From Nectonema munidae (taxonomy: Eukaryota; Nematomorpha; Nectonematoida; Nectonematidae): a DNA stretch of 64,000 nt. Position numbers and translations under genes: made by a program. Shown here piece by piece: positions 44,045 to 56,072 of this stretch. The stretch spans positions 682,001-746,000 of the forward strand of contig JAUIRK010000987.1 of NCBI GenBank assembly GCA_030549495.1, written 5' to 3'. The notes under the pieces are model-generated. The model made no database searches and was not told the DNA's origin. It saw only the letters and a list, made by a program, of their open reading frames with translations. Position 1 is the first letter of the stretch. The number at the start of each line of letters is the position of its first letter.

Positions 44045-45290
44045 AAGCGAATACTCTAACGTTGTTTGCAGAGATTCCTCTTGAATGGAAACCAGTTATT
44101 GTAAAATTGCGTCACTACTCTTCTTCTGACAGAGAATTTATCACTTCAGAAGTTAAAAACCTTCTTGAAAATGGAATTATACGGCACAGCAAATCCCTTT
44201 GGAGATGTCGTAACAAAATGTAAAAATAAATGCCTCGTGATATATTACAGTCAGACAATTAACAGATACACTCCTCTCGATTCTTATCCTCTACCTAAGA
44301 TTGATGACATCGTAAATAAAATATCTCAATATAAAATATACAACAACGTTGATTTAAAAAGGCCTATTATCAAATTGAATTAAAATAAGAAGATAAAAAA
44401 TACACTGCCTTTCTAAAGAGCTATAGATAACTTAATAGATAGTTAAATATCTAAAAGGAACTTTTCCATATTTAAATAACATAATAATCTGTCAAATGAA
44501 CCAAAAAGAACACTGCGAAAATCTTTTAAAATTCAAATGAAAAAAAGAAGCTGACGTTAAATGAAGGAAATTGGGCTTATTCCAGTACCTGCATTGATCT
44601 TTTTGGCTATCGCATTCATAAAGGAGTAATTTCACCAGATCCAAAAAGAGTTGAACATCTTCTGAAGCTATCAATTCCTAAGAATCGCAGGAAATTTTGC
44701 TTATTTTGCAAAATAGATTCACAAGTACTCAGACTGTATTTGACTTTTAATTCAGGCTAAAAGCTTTCCTTTAACTGAGGAAAAAATATCAACTTTCGAA
44801 TCTTTAAAAAAAAGTTTTTGCAAATGCTTCCCTTCAAGTTATTGACTCAAATCAACCATTTACTGTGGAAACAGATGCTTTTGACTTTACGATTTCGTAG
44901 AGACAGATGCTTCTGACTTTACGATTTCCGCAATCCTAACACAAAATAGTAAGCCTGTTGTCTATCATGCTCGCATATTAAACAAGCCTGAATTAATGCA
45001 TGCTTCCATCGAAAAAGAATCCAAAGCAATTATCGAAGTTATTTATAAATCGCACCATTGATTAACAGGAAAACATTTTACAATTTTAACTGATCAAGAA
45101 GCTTTATCATACATATTCAGTTCAGAAAAGCATAGAAAAATCAAAAATGCAAAAATACTGAGATGGAAACATGAATTAAACGAGTACTCATACGATATTA
45201 AATTTAGGCCAGGAAATGGTAACAAAGCTACTGATGTACTTTCACGTTGTATTTGCATTACATCTTCCTGTAAAGAAGATCTAAACGTCC
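44045..45290 (+). mobile_element. Ty3/gypsy retroelement fossil
   Basis: Eroded pol region: RT start (about 44080-44380, with LPKIDDIV and NNVDLK) and RNase H through to its end (about 44850-45260, with ETDASDFTIS, RPGNGNKATDVLSR). No LTRs or integrase recognised. Broken in several places, probably five or more. Followed immediately by the unexplained protein family at 45290. Confidence 0.75.
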
Positions 45291-46260
45291 ACCCAGGTCT
45301 AATAAGAGACCTTGATTTAAGTAAAGAAAAATCTGAACGTTTGGCTTCCAGGTTAAAGGAAAAGGACTGCTTAAAACGAGAAACTAAAGTATCAATATAT
45401 CGTTCAAGAGAAGCAGTCCTTCTTCCCTACTTCAGCCGAAATGACTACCCTGTTTTTTGCAATGATGTTGAAAGTCTACTTTTAGAAATGGGATTATTGA
45501 TGTATAAATCTGAAGATTGGAGGCCTTTTATATATAGTTCTATCAAGAGTTTGAAGTGTGTTAAAATATATTTGCCTCCATACCATTTGAACACTCCACG
45601 AAATAAAGATGTTTTAAAACACATTTGATATAATAAGCATCAATGGTCTTTTCGCGTAGACTTGAAATGGTTAATTTTTTTATTTGGTCAGCAAAGTGGA
45701 TATACTAAATCTCCTTGTTTTTTGTATTTATGGGATAGCAGAGCAAAAAAGATCAATGGATAAAAAAAGTTTGGCCTTAAGCGAAACCTTAACTGTATAA
45801 ATAACATCATAAACGAACCCCTTATTGATAAAAAGAAGATTATTCTCTCACCCTTTGATATTAGACTTGGACTAATGAAGCAGTTTGTTAGAGCGCTGGA
45901 TAAAGAAGGAGAATGCTTCAAATATATTTGTGAATCTCATCCTCGTCTTAGTATCGAAAAAGTGAGAGCTGGAATATTTGATCACTAAAGATACTAATTT
46001 TATAAATTATATGAAAGAAATTAAAGTTGCTACGCCGTGCAGCTATGTAAAAGTTATCAAAAAATTTTTTTGGGAATTACAAGGCAAAAAATTATGTAGA
46101 TCTAGTTCAAGATATGCTACAAATTTTAAAAAAATTGGGTGCCAAAATGAGTCCAAAACTATAATAAAAAAAAGAGTGAAGAACAGGAAAAGAGGTTCCA
46201 TGAGGATATTAAAGTCATGGAGTAAAGGAACCAGAGAAAATGTACAATCACTTGTACAAT
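45290..46260 (+). pseudogene. Repeat-borne protein family of unknown function (WDSRA family), copy 1
   Basis: Plus-strand pieces match a widespread arthropod protein family that I know only as uncharacterised. Order of motifs: RDLDLSKEKSERLASRLKEK (about 45310-45360), YRSREAVLLPYFSRN, then WRPFIYSSIKSLKCV (about 45520-45560), LIFLFGQQSGYTKSPCFLYL with WDSRAKK (about 45680-45750), LGLMKQFVRALDKEG (about 45860-45910) and an EEQ-KRFHEDI-like end (about 46170-46210). The reading frame is lost several times. No catalytic motif is apparent. It abuts the Ty3 fossil upstream and a pogo-like remnant downstream. A second, inverted copy lies at 49310-51525. The family is probably spread by, or derived from, a mobile element. 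Confidence 0.65.
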
Positions 46261-46539
46261 CACAAGGATGCACAAGAGAAAATCTAAGAAAGCATATTTT
46301 GGAACGTAACAATGTTTTTGGTTCTTTCTTTTCAATTTTTTAAAAAATTTTTCATGCCATTTTTCTATTCCTTGAATTAAATTAAAAAAAACTTCGTCAT
46401 TAAATTAACATTCAATTGGTGAATTTATTTGTCAATTGAAAAAAACTGCTCATTTATAGTTAAAAAATTGCAAAACAAAATAAAATCTCAAAAACAAGAG
46501 ACAAAAACCATTGTCATTTTCGGAACAAGCATCCTTTAA

Positions 46540-47520
46540 TTATCCTAAAAACTTGGAAAAAATTTGAGCAAAAAATTTCGTTGCCTTGTGTTATTCAAGA
46601 GATGAAAACTCAAAGAAAGATAGAGCTCTTACATTTACAACTCAAATCAAACTGACAGATGGCGTACTCGTTATTCTGTTAATGCATAACAAGAATGTGC
46701 AGAAACTATCAGAGGAAATAGAGAGACAGTAGGAACTAATTCTAAACAGTTACTAATTAAACTAAAATCGTCCTCAAAAAATTGGAAAAACGACTAATCA
46801 TCTGATATCTTTAACCGTGATGAGCCTGGTTTATTTTTTCGACGTTACCAGATAAAAAAGGCTCTTTTGGCTAAAAATCAGGTAAATGTGGGAAAGGGCA
46901 AAGAAGTGATTTTGACATGCAGCTAAAAGAGAGTAAATATAGGCTTATTCTGTTTTTATTTTTTAGCAAACTAATTTAACTGTCATCTAATACTCAAATA
47001 AAAAAGCTTGAATGAGGGCAAGTTTATTTATGGACTAGAAAACTTCAACGACATAAAATCTTAAAGTTTTATGATAATGCTGCATCTTATACACAAGGCA
47101 TAAGACTTAGCAACGTTATCCTTAAGTTTTTACAATCCAACACTGCATCTGTACTCCAAACTCTTGATCAGGGTGTTAAGAAATAATGTTGACTTTTATT
47201 AAAATTGACCATGCAAGCTAAGGTACAGAACTGATACGATTCATTGGATAAAGAGAGCTTGGAACAATGTGAAAGAAACCACCATTAAAAATTGCGTTAC
47301 TTCAGTTTTTTCTTTTTCACTTAACCGATTTAGAAATGAATATTGAGGTTAATGATGATAACGATGAATCTCAAGTTAATCAACTGGGTAAAAAGCTTGG
47401 AATAGAAAATGTTGACGCATACTTGGATAATGAACTATCAACTGAAGATGCCTCTAATGACTGGGAAAAGACTTTATTGTTAGCTATTTGCCAGAGAAAG
47501 CAGATTGAAACAGTTAAAGT
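46540..47520 (+). pseudogene. pogo/Tigger-like transposase remnant
   Basis: Plus strand: FNRDEPGLFFRR (about 46810-46850, the DETGLFFR motif of pogo-type DDE enzymes), a KSLNEGKFIYG-like stretch, a D..A.S-like catalytic region (about 47060-47100) and TLDQGV (about 47160). After it comes an acidic tail at 47336-47545 reminiscent of jerky/CENP-B-like C-termini. Frame changes and stops throughout. No terminal inverted repeats found. Confidence 0.6.
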
Positions 47521-47529
47521 TGTAGACTG

Positions 47530-48140
47530 GGATGGAAAAAGATAGAACCAAGTAGTTTCAAGTATTTGGGTTCTCAAATTGCAGAGAATGGGACTTGTGA
47601 GAAAGAAGTGCAAGCAAGAATAAATGTGAGCTGGATGAAGTGGAAAGAAATGAAATCTGTGCTGTACGATAAAATAATTCCACTGAAATTAAAGGCAAAA
47701 ATTTATACAACAATCATCAGACCGGTTATGACTTATGGAACAGAATGAATGTTAAACTTTAAAAAAGAAATATGAAAGAAAGTTTGACACAACAGAATTG
47801 AATATGCTGAGGAATATCGTTGAAAGATGACATAAAAAATGAAGAAGTGAGGAGACGTAGCCTAGTAACCTTTAGTGTTTTAAGTGTTATAGAAAGAAGC
47901 AAACTAAGGTGATATGACCATGTACTAAAAATGAAAGAAGAGAACATCGTTCGAAAAGCTTTTGATAGGACTGTAGTCGACAAAAGAAAAAATGGAAGAC
48001 CTTGCAAGAGATGGAAAAAATACACACTCTCGGGTTAGAACAAGATGATGCTGATGATAGAGGGAAATGGAGGCTCAAGATCATGGCCATCGACCCCCAA
48101 CTTGGGGACAAGGTGTAGAAGAAGAAGAAGAAGAAGAACT
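47530..48140 (+). mobile_element. RTE-type LINE, 3' end with (GAA)n tail
   Basis: Reads SSFKYLGSQIAENGTCEKEV (47540-47600), KAKIYTTIIRPVMTYGTE (47690-47745), eroded middle parts, and the typical closing DDADDRGKWRLKIMAIDPQL (about 48045-48105). It ends at a (GAA)n microsatellite (48116-48139). It is 5'-truncated, with two or three frame breaks. Same superfamily as the fragment at 6665-7060 but a different tail unit. Confidence 0.8.
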
Positions 48141-48479
48141 CAAAGCCATTTTGCAGAAAACCCACTCTATTATATTATTTGACTTAGAAGAACTAATTGT
48201 TCCGAAACCTGTCAAACAAAAACAAACAAAAATGGAAAGATATTTGAAACGTATGAAACTGAAGATTGGAATTTATTTTAATTTTTTGTTATAATAAAAA
48301 TTTCGTCTCTTTCAGTTTTTCATTTAATTATTCAAAAAATAAGATATAACTTTTCATTCAGCAATCATATACTCTATACATACTTATATAGAATAAATCG
48401 TTGACAGATAAGAGTAATTATGAACAATATTTTCACTAAACGCGCCATCTCTATAAACAGGTCATTTTTTTTGTCCCAT

Positions 48480-48910
48480 CAATGTCCGGTTTCGAGAGGT
48501 TTAATTGCATAATTTTTAAACAAAACAATCTTTTTGGAGGTACACATTTTGGATATCGGGAGCATCATTCGATAGAGGATTTGCCCCCACTTGTCCTTGC
48601 CAACATTTCAAAAAAAATCGAATTGTTTAGCCTTGTTCCCAGATTTAAAGAGTCTCTAAATAATTCCAAACTTCTTTCGAAACTTCAAAAATACGCCTTC
48701 TGAAATTCTGCTCTTGATTTGATTTAATCATTCCTTGAATATTGATTTAATTATGTCGAAATAAATCAAGTTGAACTAGGTGTACCACAGGGGTCAATTC
48801 TGGAAGCACTTTTTTTCAATACTTACATAAATGATATGAAAGATTTGATATTTTCAAATTCAATCAAATATTTTAAATACATGGATGATATAATTTAAAG
48901 TAAATGTGTG
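48480..48910 (+). mobile_element. LINE reverse-transcriptase fragment
   Basis: GYREHHSIEDLPPLVLANIS (about 48555-48615) corresponds to the GFRxxHST motif, and VELGVPQGSILEALFFNTYI with KYMDDI (about 48770-48895) to the RT core. CR1/jockey-like and distinct from the 9.5-17.4 kb LINE. Two frame breaks. Confidence 0.7.
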
Positions 48911-50065
48911 TAAGAGTATAGATGAAGTGATGGTAATGTCTAGGCGAGGAAAGCCGATTAGTTTCTGGTGGAGGATTAATAAAGATAAAACAAATCTTCC
49001 ACTTGAAACAAAAGTTATTAAAAGTTGATTTCAGTTATAAATAAACCAGGAAATAACAGTCTTTATTTTGACAACTTTTTATCATACCATCTTATTTTAT
49101 ATTTGTCCAGCATGGGTTTTAAATCAATCGGAACAATAAGAAATAATACCATGTAACACAATTCTTGTTCCCCTGTTCTAAGTATTATTTCATGGTCTGT
49201 CATATCTCATTATTATAAAAAAAAACACCATCATTTTATCAGTATCATATACATTTTATGAAATTAACAATTAAGAACAAGTGACACTTAAAAAGTCCAT
49301 TTTATTATCAAAGCTAACTGGACTTCTTGGATTTACGGTTGTAATCCAGATAGGATTCCCATACTAGACCGCAGATATAGTCGGCCATCATTTTTTTCAT
49401 TGCAGCGGCCATGCTATCTCTGCTCTATCTTTTTGATATCCTGGTGGAATCTTTCGCCTTGCTCTTCTGCATAAGCGTTCATATTTTTCTTGAATCTGTC
49501 CAAGTGAGCATCCATCATGTGAAATTTTAGCTGCCTTTATCAAATTCTTTACTAGTGTCTGGTAGTTTTCAGCTCTATAGTTTCCTAAGATGCTCTCAAT
49601 AACTGCCTTGAAACAGTCCCATGCTATTTTCTCAATCCTAATGAGTTTGTCGTAGAACTCAGTAGAGACAAGGATCTTCTTTATCTAAGATCGAAGAAAA
49701 ATTTCAGCTTTGAAATTTCTTCAAAGCTTCAAGCTTCAGATAACTTGGAGAATAACTCAATAAGGTAATTGAAACGGCTGTTTTCTGGTCAATAGCTTTC
49801 ACCAACTGTTTCATTAACCCCAATTTAATGTGCAATTGCGGCATGAGCATTATCTTCGGATCAACTAAAGGCTTCCACATGACCTCTGGTTCCAAACTAC
49901 AAAATCTTTTCGCTGCTCCCATTTTTTTCTGTAATGATCAGATGTGGCTCTACTATCCCAAAAGCAAAGAAAGCATTGGAATTATATGAAGCCTCTTTGG
50001 AGTCCAAGCAGAAAAGCCATCATCTTAAAATATCCAATGATTTCCTAGTTGTACTGGTTGTATTG

Positions 50066-51132
50066 CAGGGCTTCCAAGAGAACTTTTACACTTTAGAAAT
50101 GTTTCTGCAGGCGGGGAAGAACGAAAAAAAGGGAAAGGGGGAGGGAAAGACCGGGCCGCGCGAAGGGAAACCCGTCGGGGCGGGGGCAAGTTCTTCAGTC
50201 AGAAACTGGGGGGGTTGCGGGGACGAAATTAAAAGGGCGAAATTGAATCTTTGGGTGTTTGGTTCTTCGGAGCAGAGCAAAATTGGAAATCGGGTTCTCT
50301 TCGTCCAGAGGCTGGGTGGGTTTGTGGGGAATGGAGAAGGTTGGGGTCTTCCTTTGGTGGCCTTTTTTCTTGCCTGGTTTTGGTTGTGAAAATTTTCGAG
50401 TCTTCCGGTGTCAACTTTTTTTGGTCTTGCCCGAGGGGAGTTTCATTAAAAAAAATTTTTTTTTAGTAGTTGTAATTTTATGTTTTGATCTTCGTCTGCA
50501 TGATTCTAGAAGATAATATTTAAAAAATTTTCTTCATTTATATATTCTTTATAATAATAGTAAATTTCTATAATTTTTAGTTATTGTATATACTGAGAAT
50601 AATTCATTTTATATTTTTGTGAAAAATTTTGAATTGTATTTAGATTTAATAATTAGTTGTGTTAGTTGTTTTATGGAGTTCTGAGTGTGTAGAAAAATGT
50701 TTGTTCGTATGGATTATATTTTTAAGACTGAATATTTATGATATTAAAATTTTTGTTCATTATTATTTGGAAAATATTTCTTCCAGTTTGTTGGAAGAAT
50801 TCTTTATATTTTCTTTTTTAGAAGCATCTTTAAAATTATAAGAAATATTTATTCTAAATACTAAAAAAATATTTAAATATTAAGTATTAAAAAATATATA
50901 AATATTAAAGGATCAGTAAAATAAATGCAATATTTAGAAATATTAGTATTAATGTAATATCAGTAATTAATATGGGATTAATTATTGGATAATTGAGAGA
51001 AGAAAAATAATTTTCTAATTTCTGATTTCTTATTTAAAATCTATAATATGAATTTATGATGCGTTTGAAGGGCCGGATAAAAATGCGTTGCGGGCCGGAT
51101 TTGGCCCGCGGGCCGTGATTTGGAGACCCCTG
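50066..51132. mobile_element. hAT-type insertion inside the WDSRA copy
   Basis: Left end CAGGGCTTCCAAGAGAAC; inverted right end CAGGGGTCTCCAAATCACGG, followed inward by the GC-rich GGCCCGCGGGCC block common in hAT termini. It separates two parts of the WDSRA copy that are adjacent in copy 1. The flanking octamers do not match, so the left side may be damaged. The interior includes the odd GC-rich island at 50105-50460. Confidence 0.55.
50105..50460. other. GC-rich, homopolymer-rich island
   Basis: About 350 bp far richer in G and C than anything else here (GGGCCGCGCGAAGGG, GGGGCGGGGGCAAG, GGGGGGGTTGCGGGG). The letter-doubling texture matches the 40.6-kb island. Open frames across it on both strands carry no recognisable motif. 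Most likely contaminating or mis-called sequence. Confidence 0.55.
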
Positions 51133-51529
51133 CTTTAGGCAGACAAAATGGGCTAAGGGTAGCGTCGGATACTTGTTTCAATTGTGGAGAAGTATATCCT
51201 TCAAACTGGTGATGAAGCTGTCTATGAATAACTGCCACTCCGTCGGCACAAAGGGCACTCCAATAAGCGAAATAGTCTAGGCACGTCATGGCAAAAGCAG
51301 ATACCATCCTTAAGAGTGTAAAAGTCTGAGAAAGGTTCATGTATACTTCTCAGACTTGTCGTACATCCTTGACCAAATTCCACTGCTTCATTCTGAAGAT
51401 AAACAGCTCTGTACTGGATTTGGTTGGATCAATATCTCTGATAAAGTCATTGATTTCCTTCTGGTTTGGCAAGTGAGGAGTTTTTTCTGATATATTAGGT
51501 AGGTGATGATCAAAGTCTTGAGTTAGTAC

Positions 51530-52209
51530 AATGGAACGATGATAATGCAGTTACTGCGGTTTCAAATTGGATTGAAGCTTATTCTTTACAAATGGCTTCG
51601 CAAAACGGAAAGAAGGATAAATATTTGCGTTCCTTTATATAACGCCAAGATAGGTGGAGTAGATCTATTTGATAGAATACTGGGTGCTTATAGACCAAAA
51701 ATTAGATAAAATAATGGTGGTGAAATTTGTATTCTAACGCGTTGCATATTGATGCGGTTGCTGCCTGGAGACTTCACTGCTATTGTAATGGTAAAAACGT
51801 ATTGTCTCATATAGAATTTATGAGGCAAATATCTTTTGTTTCTATGAAGGTTGGAATAGAGAATTTTCGAAAACGTATATGGGGACGAAGTGCCTTTGTT
51901 TCTAATGATGTTATTTTATATGGACGAAACCATTTTCTTACGCCTACTAGTCAAGGAAGATGTTACGTGTGGCTTGCATTTAAATTCATTTCCTTTGGAT
52001 ACCAAATGCTAATTTTTTTTTATAAAATTTTTTATCTTGAATTTTTTACCCTACACACCAACGTTTAATTTTTGGAATCTTTTATTTTTGAATTTTTTTT
52101 AAAGTGAATACTTTCTATATTGAAGCATATTATTAAGTGATTTTTAGAGGTAGAATACTAATTTTTGAAAAAGAAATCTCTAGCAAAAGTTATAGTTGCG
52201 TTTAAAAGG
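51530..52209 (+). pseudogene. piggyBac transposase, C-terminal remnant
   Basis: Plus strand: DNAVTAVSNWIEAYSLQ-like piece (51535-51595), then YNAKIGGVDLFDRILGAYRP (about 51635-51705) and YSNALHIDAVAAWRLHCYCN (about 51730-51790), the VDLxDR and W..L..WRLHC parts of the piggyBac C-terminal core. One or two frame breaks. A TTAA at 52210 may mark its right end (AAAAGG/TTAA), but this is uncertain. Confidence 0.65.
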
Positions 52210-52897
52210 TTAATGAATTCGTAAACTTTCTTCCGCATCGACATAAATGACGAAAAATATTGATCTCACTAGCAATATTATGTGCTACATTGTGTTCGGT
52301 ATAATCACTCATATATGCGTAATGCTTCGTACATCATAACTCTTGATTAGAGCAACAAAAGTTGACCTATAAATCCTTTAAAAATTGACATAACCACTTC
52401 AAAAAGTTGACTATATTTGGAAAAAAATTAAACTAAAAAATAATTCTATGATCACTTTTCCCAATTAATTATTATTATTAATGTTATTATTGTAAGAACC
52501 CGCTAATATTTTTAAGTATTCTCTTTTGAAAAGGCGCGATCTTTAGACAAAAGCTTTTTAATCACTGCTCTTTCCCCTCTATGTCGCCTCTGTTTGAGAA
52601 GAGCATATGTAGTATATAATATATATGCGTAGATATACTTCTTTTACCTATTGTTTCTAATACCACCTATATCATATTCGATATTTCTATATAAATCAAA
52701 TACATCGTTCATATCAATTTTCTAGCTGCTTTCAGACCTCTTCCTTATATTAAAGCAATTCAAAAATGGTTATATACTTGATCACTTATTAAAATTTTAC
52801 AAAATCTAGATACCTTATAAAACATGGACTATTAAAACAGTTGACCCATAAAAAGTTGACTTTTGTTGACCTAATAACTTGGACTTCTTTTACACAA

Positions 52898-53192
52898 ATC
52901 GAACCTGGGGTTCGATAACAGATCTTTAGGGGACGATAAGATAGACAAACTTACCAAATTGTGCTATGCTTTTTGTACTTTATAGTAGTAATAAATCTCC
53001 TTTTTCTTTTAAAACATAGCTTAGGACATTGTATAGTATAGGATATATGAGATATTTTTGATTTGTATTTTTTCTCTTAATTGTTGGACATTGATTAATG
53101 TTTTTATGAAACATTTTTATGTGGGGTGGGGGTCGATGTGAAGACAAATGTTCTATGAAGGGGTCGGCGGGTAAAAAGTTTGCCGATCACTG
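52898..53192 (-). mobile_element. hAT MITE, related to 10281-10600
   Basis: Reads in reverse as the 10281-10600 element: right end (inverted) CAGTGATCGGCAAACTTTTT, left part TCGATAACAGATCTTTAGGG. The extreme left terminus is missing. The interior, including AGCTTAGGACATTGTATAG, is well matched. Confidence 0.75.
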
Positions 53193-56060
53193 ATTTAACC
53201 GTATGTGTTATGTAAATGGTGATGAATAAATAAATTTAATCTTCTTCACTAATCTTTTTTCTCTGTGATGCCCAAAAGTAACACTTCAAAACTTTAGAAA
53301 GTTGCAAAAAAGTGAAAATTCTTGGCATAAACTTAAAGCCTGGATAATTATTCCATTGCTTGTATCATACCTAAGGTTTTTAACATAACACTAAACTTGT
53401 CAAAAAAGAAAATATGCGGTACTATATATATATATCTGTTGACTATATTAGGTATGAAAAAAATATTGTTTCTTATCAATTTTTGTATCATCCATGTAAA
53501 TAGGAAAAACATTTTTATAATTTTTCATCGTTCATTCTTTTAAAGTACTTTTCATAGCTGTTTTTCGACAAGGTGCTTTAAAAAGAGAAAAGCTGTTTCA
53601 ACAAGAGAGGTTTTGTGAATGTTATGGCAAGGCGTGTGTCTCCCTTCTTACAAAATATTTGTATGGAGAAATAACCCTGAAGGAAGAAGAGAGCAACGTT
53701 AAGGTTTTTGTTATTGTTGTTAGTTAATGGCGATGATAATGGAAGGAGGAAAGATGAGAGCTTAACCTTGAAACTATGCATCTTATCATGCAAATTATTT
53801 TTAAGTAACTTGTCAAAGTACAATCATTACTTTTACAGTTATACTTTGATTTCTTGACAAATCCAGTCATCGCTTTTTGTAGTGATTCTTCTTAAGCAGC
53901 AGCCTTTTCCGATATTTGTGTAATAAATAAGGTAAAATCAATAAATAACGAGCTCTCCAATTTTAACAAATCAATAAGTAAGTTCGCTTCTATTATACCA
54001 ATCGATATCATTTCATATTAATCCTTTTTTATTATTATCGTGTAAGATACAATTTATCTTGATTCGCACATAATGTATTTCTTTGCTCTTATTTCTTTAT
54101 ACTTTTTCAGTATATATAATTATAATTTACCAGCTCTTTTTTATCTTACCCTTATTGCATAAAATTAAAACCTTTTCTTTTAACATCTAGAATACATCTC
54201 ATTCACTGAATTACCTCACTTTAGTTTGTAATAGATATTATTACATTTAAAATATATCTAATATATACGATATCTATCTTTAATTTTCTCGCATACTAAA
54301 TTTTTTTCTCACGTATATCAAGACGTTAGAAATTGAAATTAAAGGGATACTTAAGTCAAGCGATCCAGTACAACCTTTTATCAAATATATAATAAATATT
54401 ATAAATATTTATTAATATATATAATAGTTTCATGATGAAAAGTTTGAAGAATTTCATTTTCTATAGTTTGGCCATAAGAATACGGAAAAGGCTTGGAATA
54501 GTACTTATGCACGCTAGGCCTTATGTGGAGGCCCCGTTTGATAAAATGGGTCAATCAGCTTGAATGGAATATCATAGCCCCCAATTTCATCATTTGCATT
54601 TATTCTTTCTAAATAAAAGAAAGGGGTGTTGTTAATCCTTTAAATCTAAAGTACTTGAATTCAAAATAAGAAAAAAGTTTGATTACAACAAATCCATTTA
54701 CAATTTTCAAAACATATAAAAATTGAACTTTAGATTTTTCTGGATTTCATCTTTGAGCATAAAAGTACAACTGCTTTCAACTAAGCTTTAGAAACGTTAT
54801 ATCAATGCCCCATAGAAGACTAGCTTGGTTTAAGAGATATTATCTGCAACTTCACTTTAGGCTTTGGATACTTCTTCTTACGCGTTGATGCAGTATTATT
54901 GTACATGTGAGATGTTTCGAATAGAGATATAATTTTTATTTTTTCATAAAATTACGGTAAAAAGGAGGAAGTTTGCAAAAGTGGTTAAAAAAAGTTTTAT
55001 AACTTTGAGAAAGTGCATTTTCAAAAAATTTTAATGAATTGTGGAGGTTATGAAAATAAATGAAAGCATCAAAACTTTCCCACATTCCATGATGATGCAA
55101 AAAGTATTGTAAAAATGGCGCATTTAAAAGGTGTAGGTAGAGAGAATAAATTAGAGCTGGTATCGCGTAAACTACAAAATATTAAAAAAAGAGAATTAGT
55201 AAAAAATAAGAAAATGATTATAGAGATGATGGTGAATTTGGGTGAAAATTTTAATATTTTTTTTCAAAGGATCGCAATGAATTTGAAGAGATTGCAACAA
55301 ATTTGAGTGGATGCGTAAAAGGTCACGCTCTAATACTTCTGTGACTTTTTTACGCAACGTCGGGCCATGATGCGCATTTATTTTTCGAGAGCGTATCATT
55401 AGAAAATATCTCAAATCTTTTTTTTAAAAGTTGTGATAAAGTTGAATTAAATATGGAAAAGATTTACTCCAAACAAAATCTTATAAAAAAAGAATTGTTT
55501 TTATTTTTTTTTTGAAATTTTGCGGAAAATTGCGTATCATTGCGAAACATTGCGAAACATTGAGTTAACATTTGAAAATATGTGTGAAAAAGTTTTATCA
55601 ACATTTTTTTCATATATTTAGTATGTTTCAATTTTTTTTAATTTACTTAAAAAATAATGGATTAAGCTTTTCCATTCAATTGCTTTTTTTAGATAATAAT
55701 CTATTTTTTACAAATTATCTATGTGTTTTTTTAAGATTTTTTTTCAAATTTTTTTCTAAAATTCATTTTGCTTTTAGTTGATTCAACTAAATACATGCAC
55801 TATTTTCTAATGATACTCAAATTTTTTAGAAAACATTGCTTATTAACATTGCGTAACATTATGTAAAAAGTCACATATCTGTCTAGTAATGTGAAATTCT
55901 TATTTTATTCTGATTCATCTTTATAAAAGGATAAATTGAGTGATTTTTTAAAATTTCCCATTTCTTTGAAGAGTATATAAAGTAAATGTTCTTCATCTCA
56001 TAATCCCGCTTTACTATTTATATTAAATATTTTTTGCTTATAATTTTGCCTCTTTTGTAG
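53193..56060. other. AT-rich DNA upstream of the MARVEL gene
   Basis: About 2.9 kb with no gene that I can support. It contains a TA microsatellite near 53420 and, at 55510-55560, short direct repeats of CATTGCGAAA. Frames at 53578-53823 (-) and 55115-55306 (+) lack motifs and splice support. An inverted-repeat element is listed separately at 55393-55816. Confidence 0.4.
55393..55816. repeat. 424-bp segment with perfect 16-bp inverted ends
   Basis: GTATCATTAGAAAATA at 55393 is exactly inverted at 55801-55816. The interior is AT-rich with TTGCGAAACATTG repeats. No target duplication seen, so the element type is undecided. Confidence 0.5.
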
Positions 56061-56072
56061 GAAATATTAAAG

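Larger units (their letters stand above)
49310..51525 (-). pseudogene. WDSRA family, copy 2, split by a hAT insertion
   Basis: Minus strand, from the right: HLPNQKEINDFIRDIDPTKS (about 51450-51510), FYTLKDGICFCHDV, then WQLFIDSFITSLKDILLHNW (about 51160-51235). After the insertion at 50066-51132 come FKMMAFLLGLQRGF, FLCFWDSRATSDHYRKKW (about 49930-50010), LVDPKIMLMPQLHIKLGLMK (about 49790-49880), and a C-terminal MADYICGLVWESYLDYNRK (about 49340-49400). It matches copy 1 motif by motif and extends further at both ends. The reading frame is lost in several places. No known catalytic signature; repeat-borne. Confidence 0.65.

Noticed and set aside
47759-48165. Two overlapping minus-strand frames rich in Phe/Leu
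   Set aside because: Antisense of the RTE LINE end and of the (GAA)n tail (the FFFFFFF run).
50086-50516. Several overlapping 60-150-codon frames
   Set aside because: They exist only because the GC-rich island lacks stop codons; no motif, and the island is probably erroneous.
55115-55306. 63-codon Lys/Asn-rich frame
   Set aside because: No splice, family or conservation evidence; composition matches AT-rich noise.
55510-55565. CRISPR-like short direct repeats (CATTGCGAAA)
   Set aside because: Three adjacent near-identical words without unique spacers, in a eukaryotic AT-rich context.
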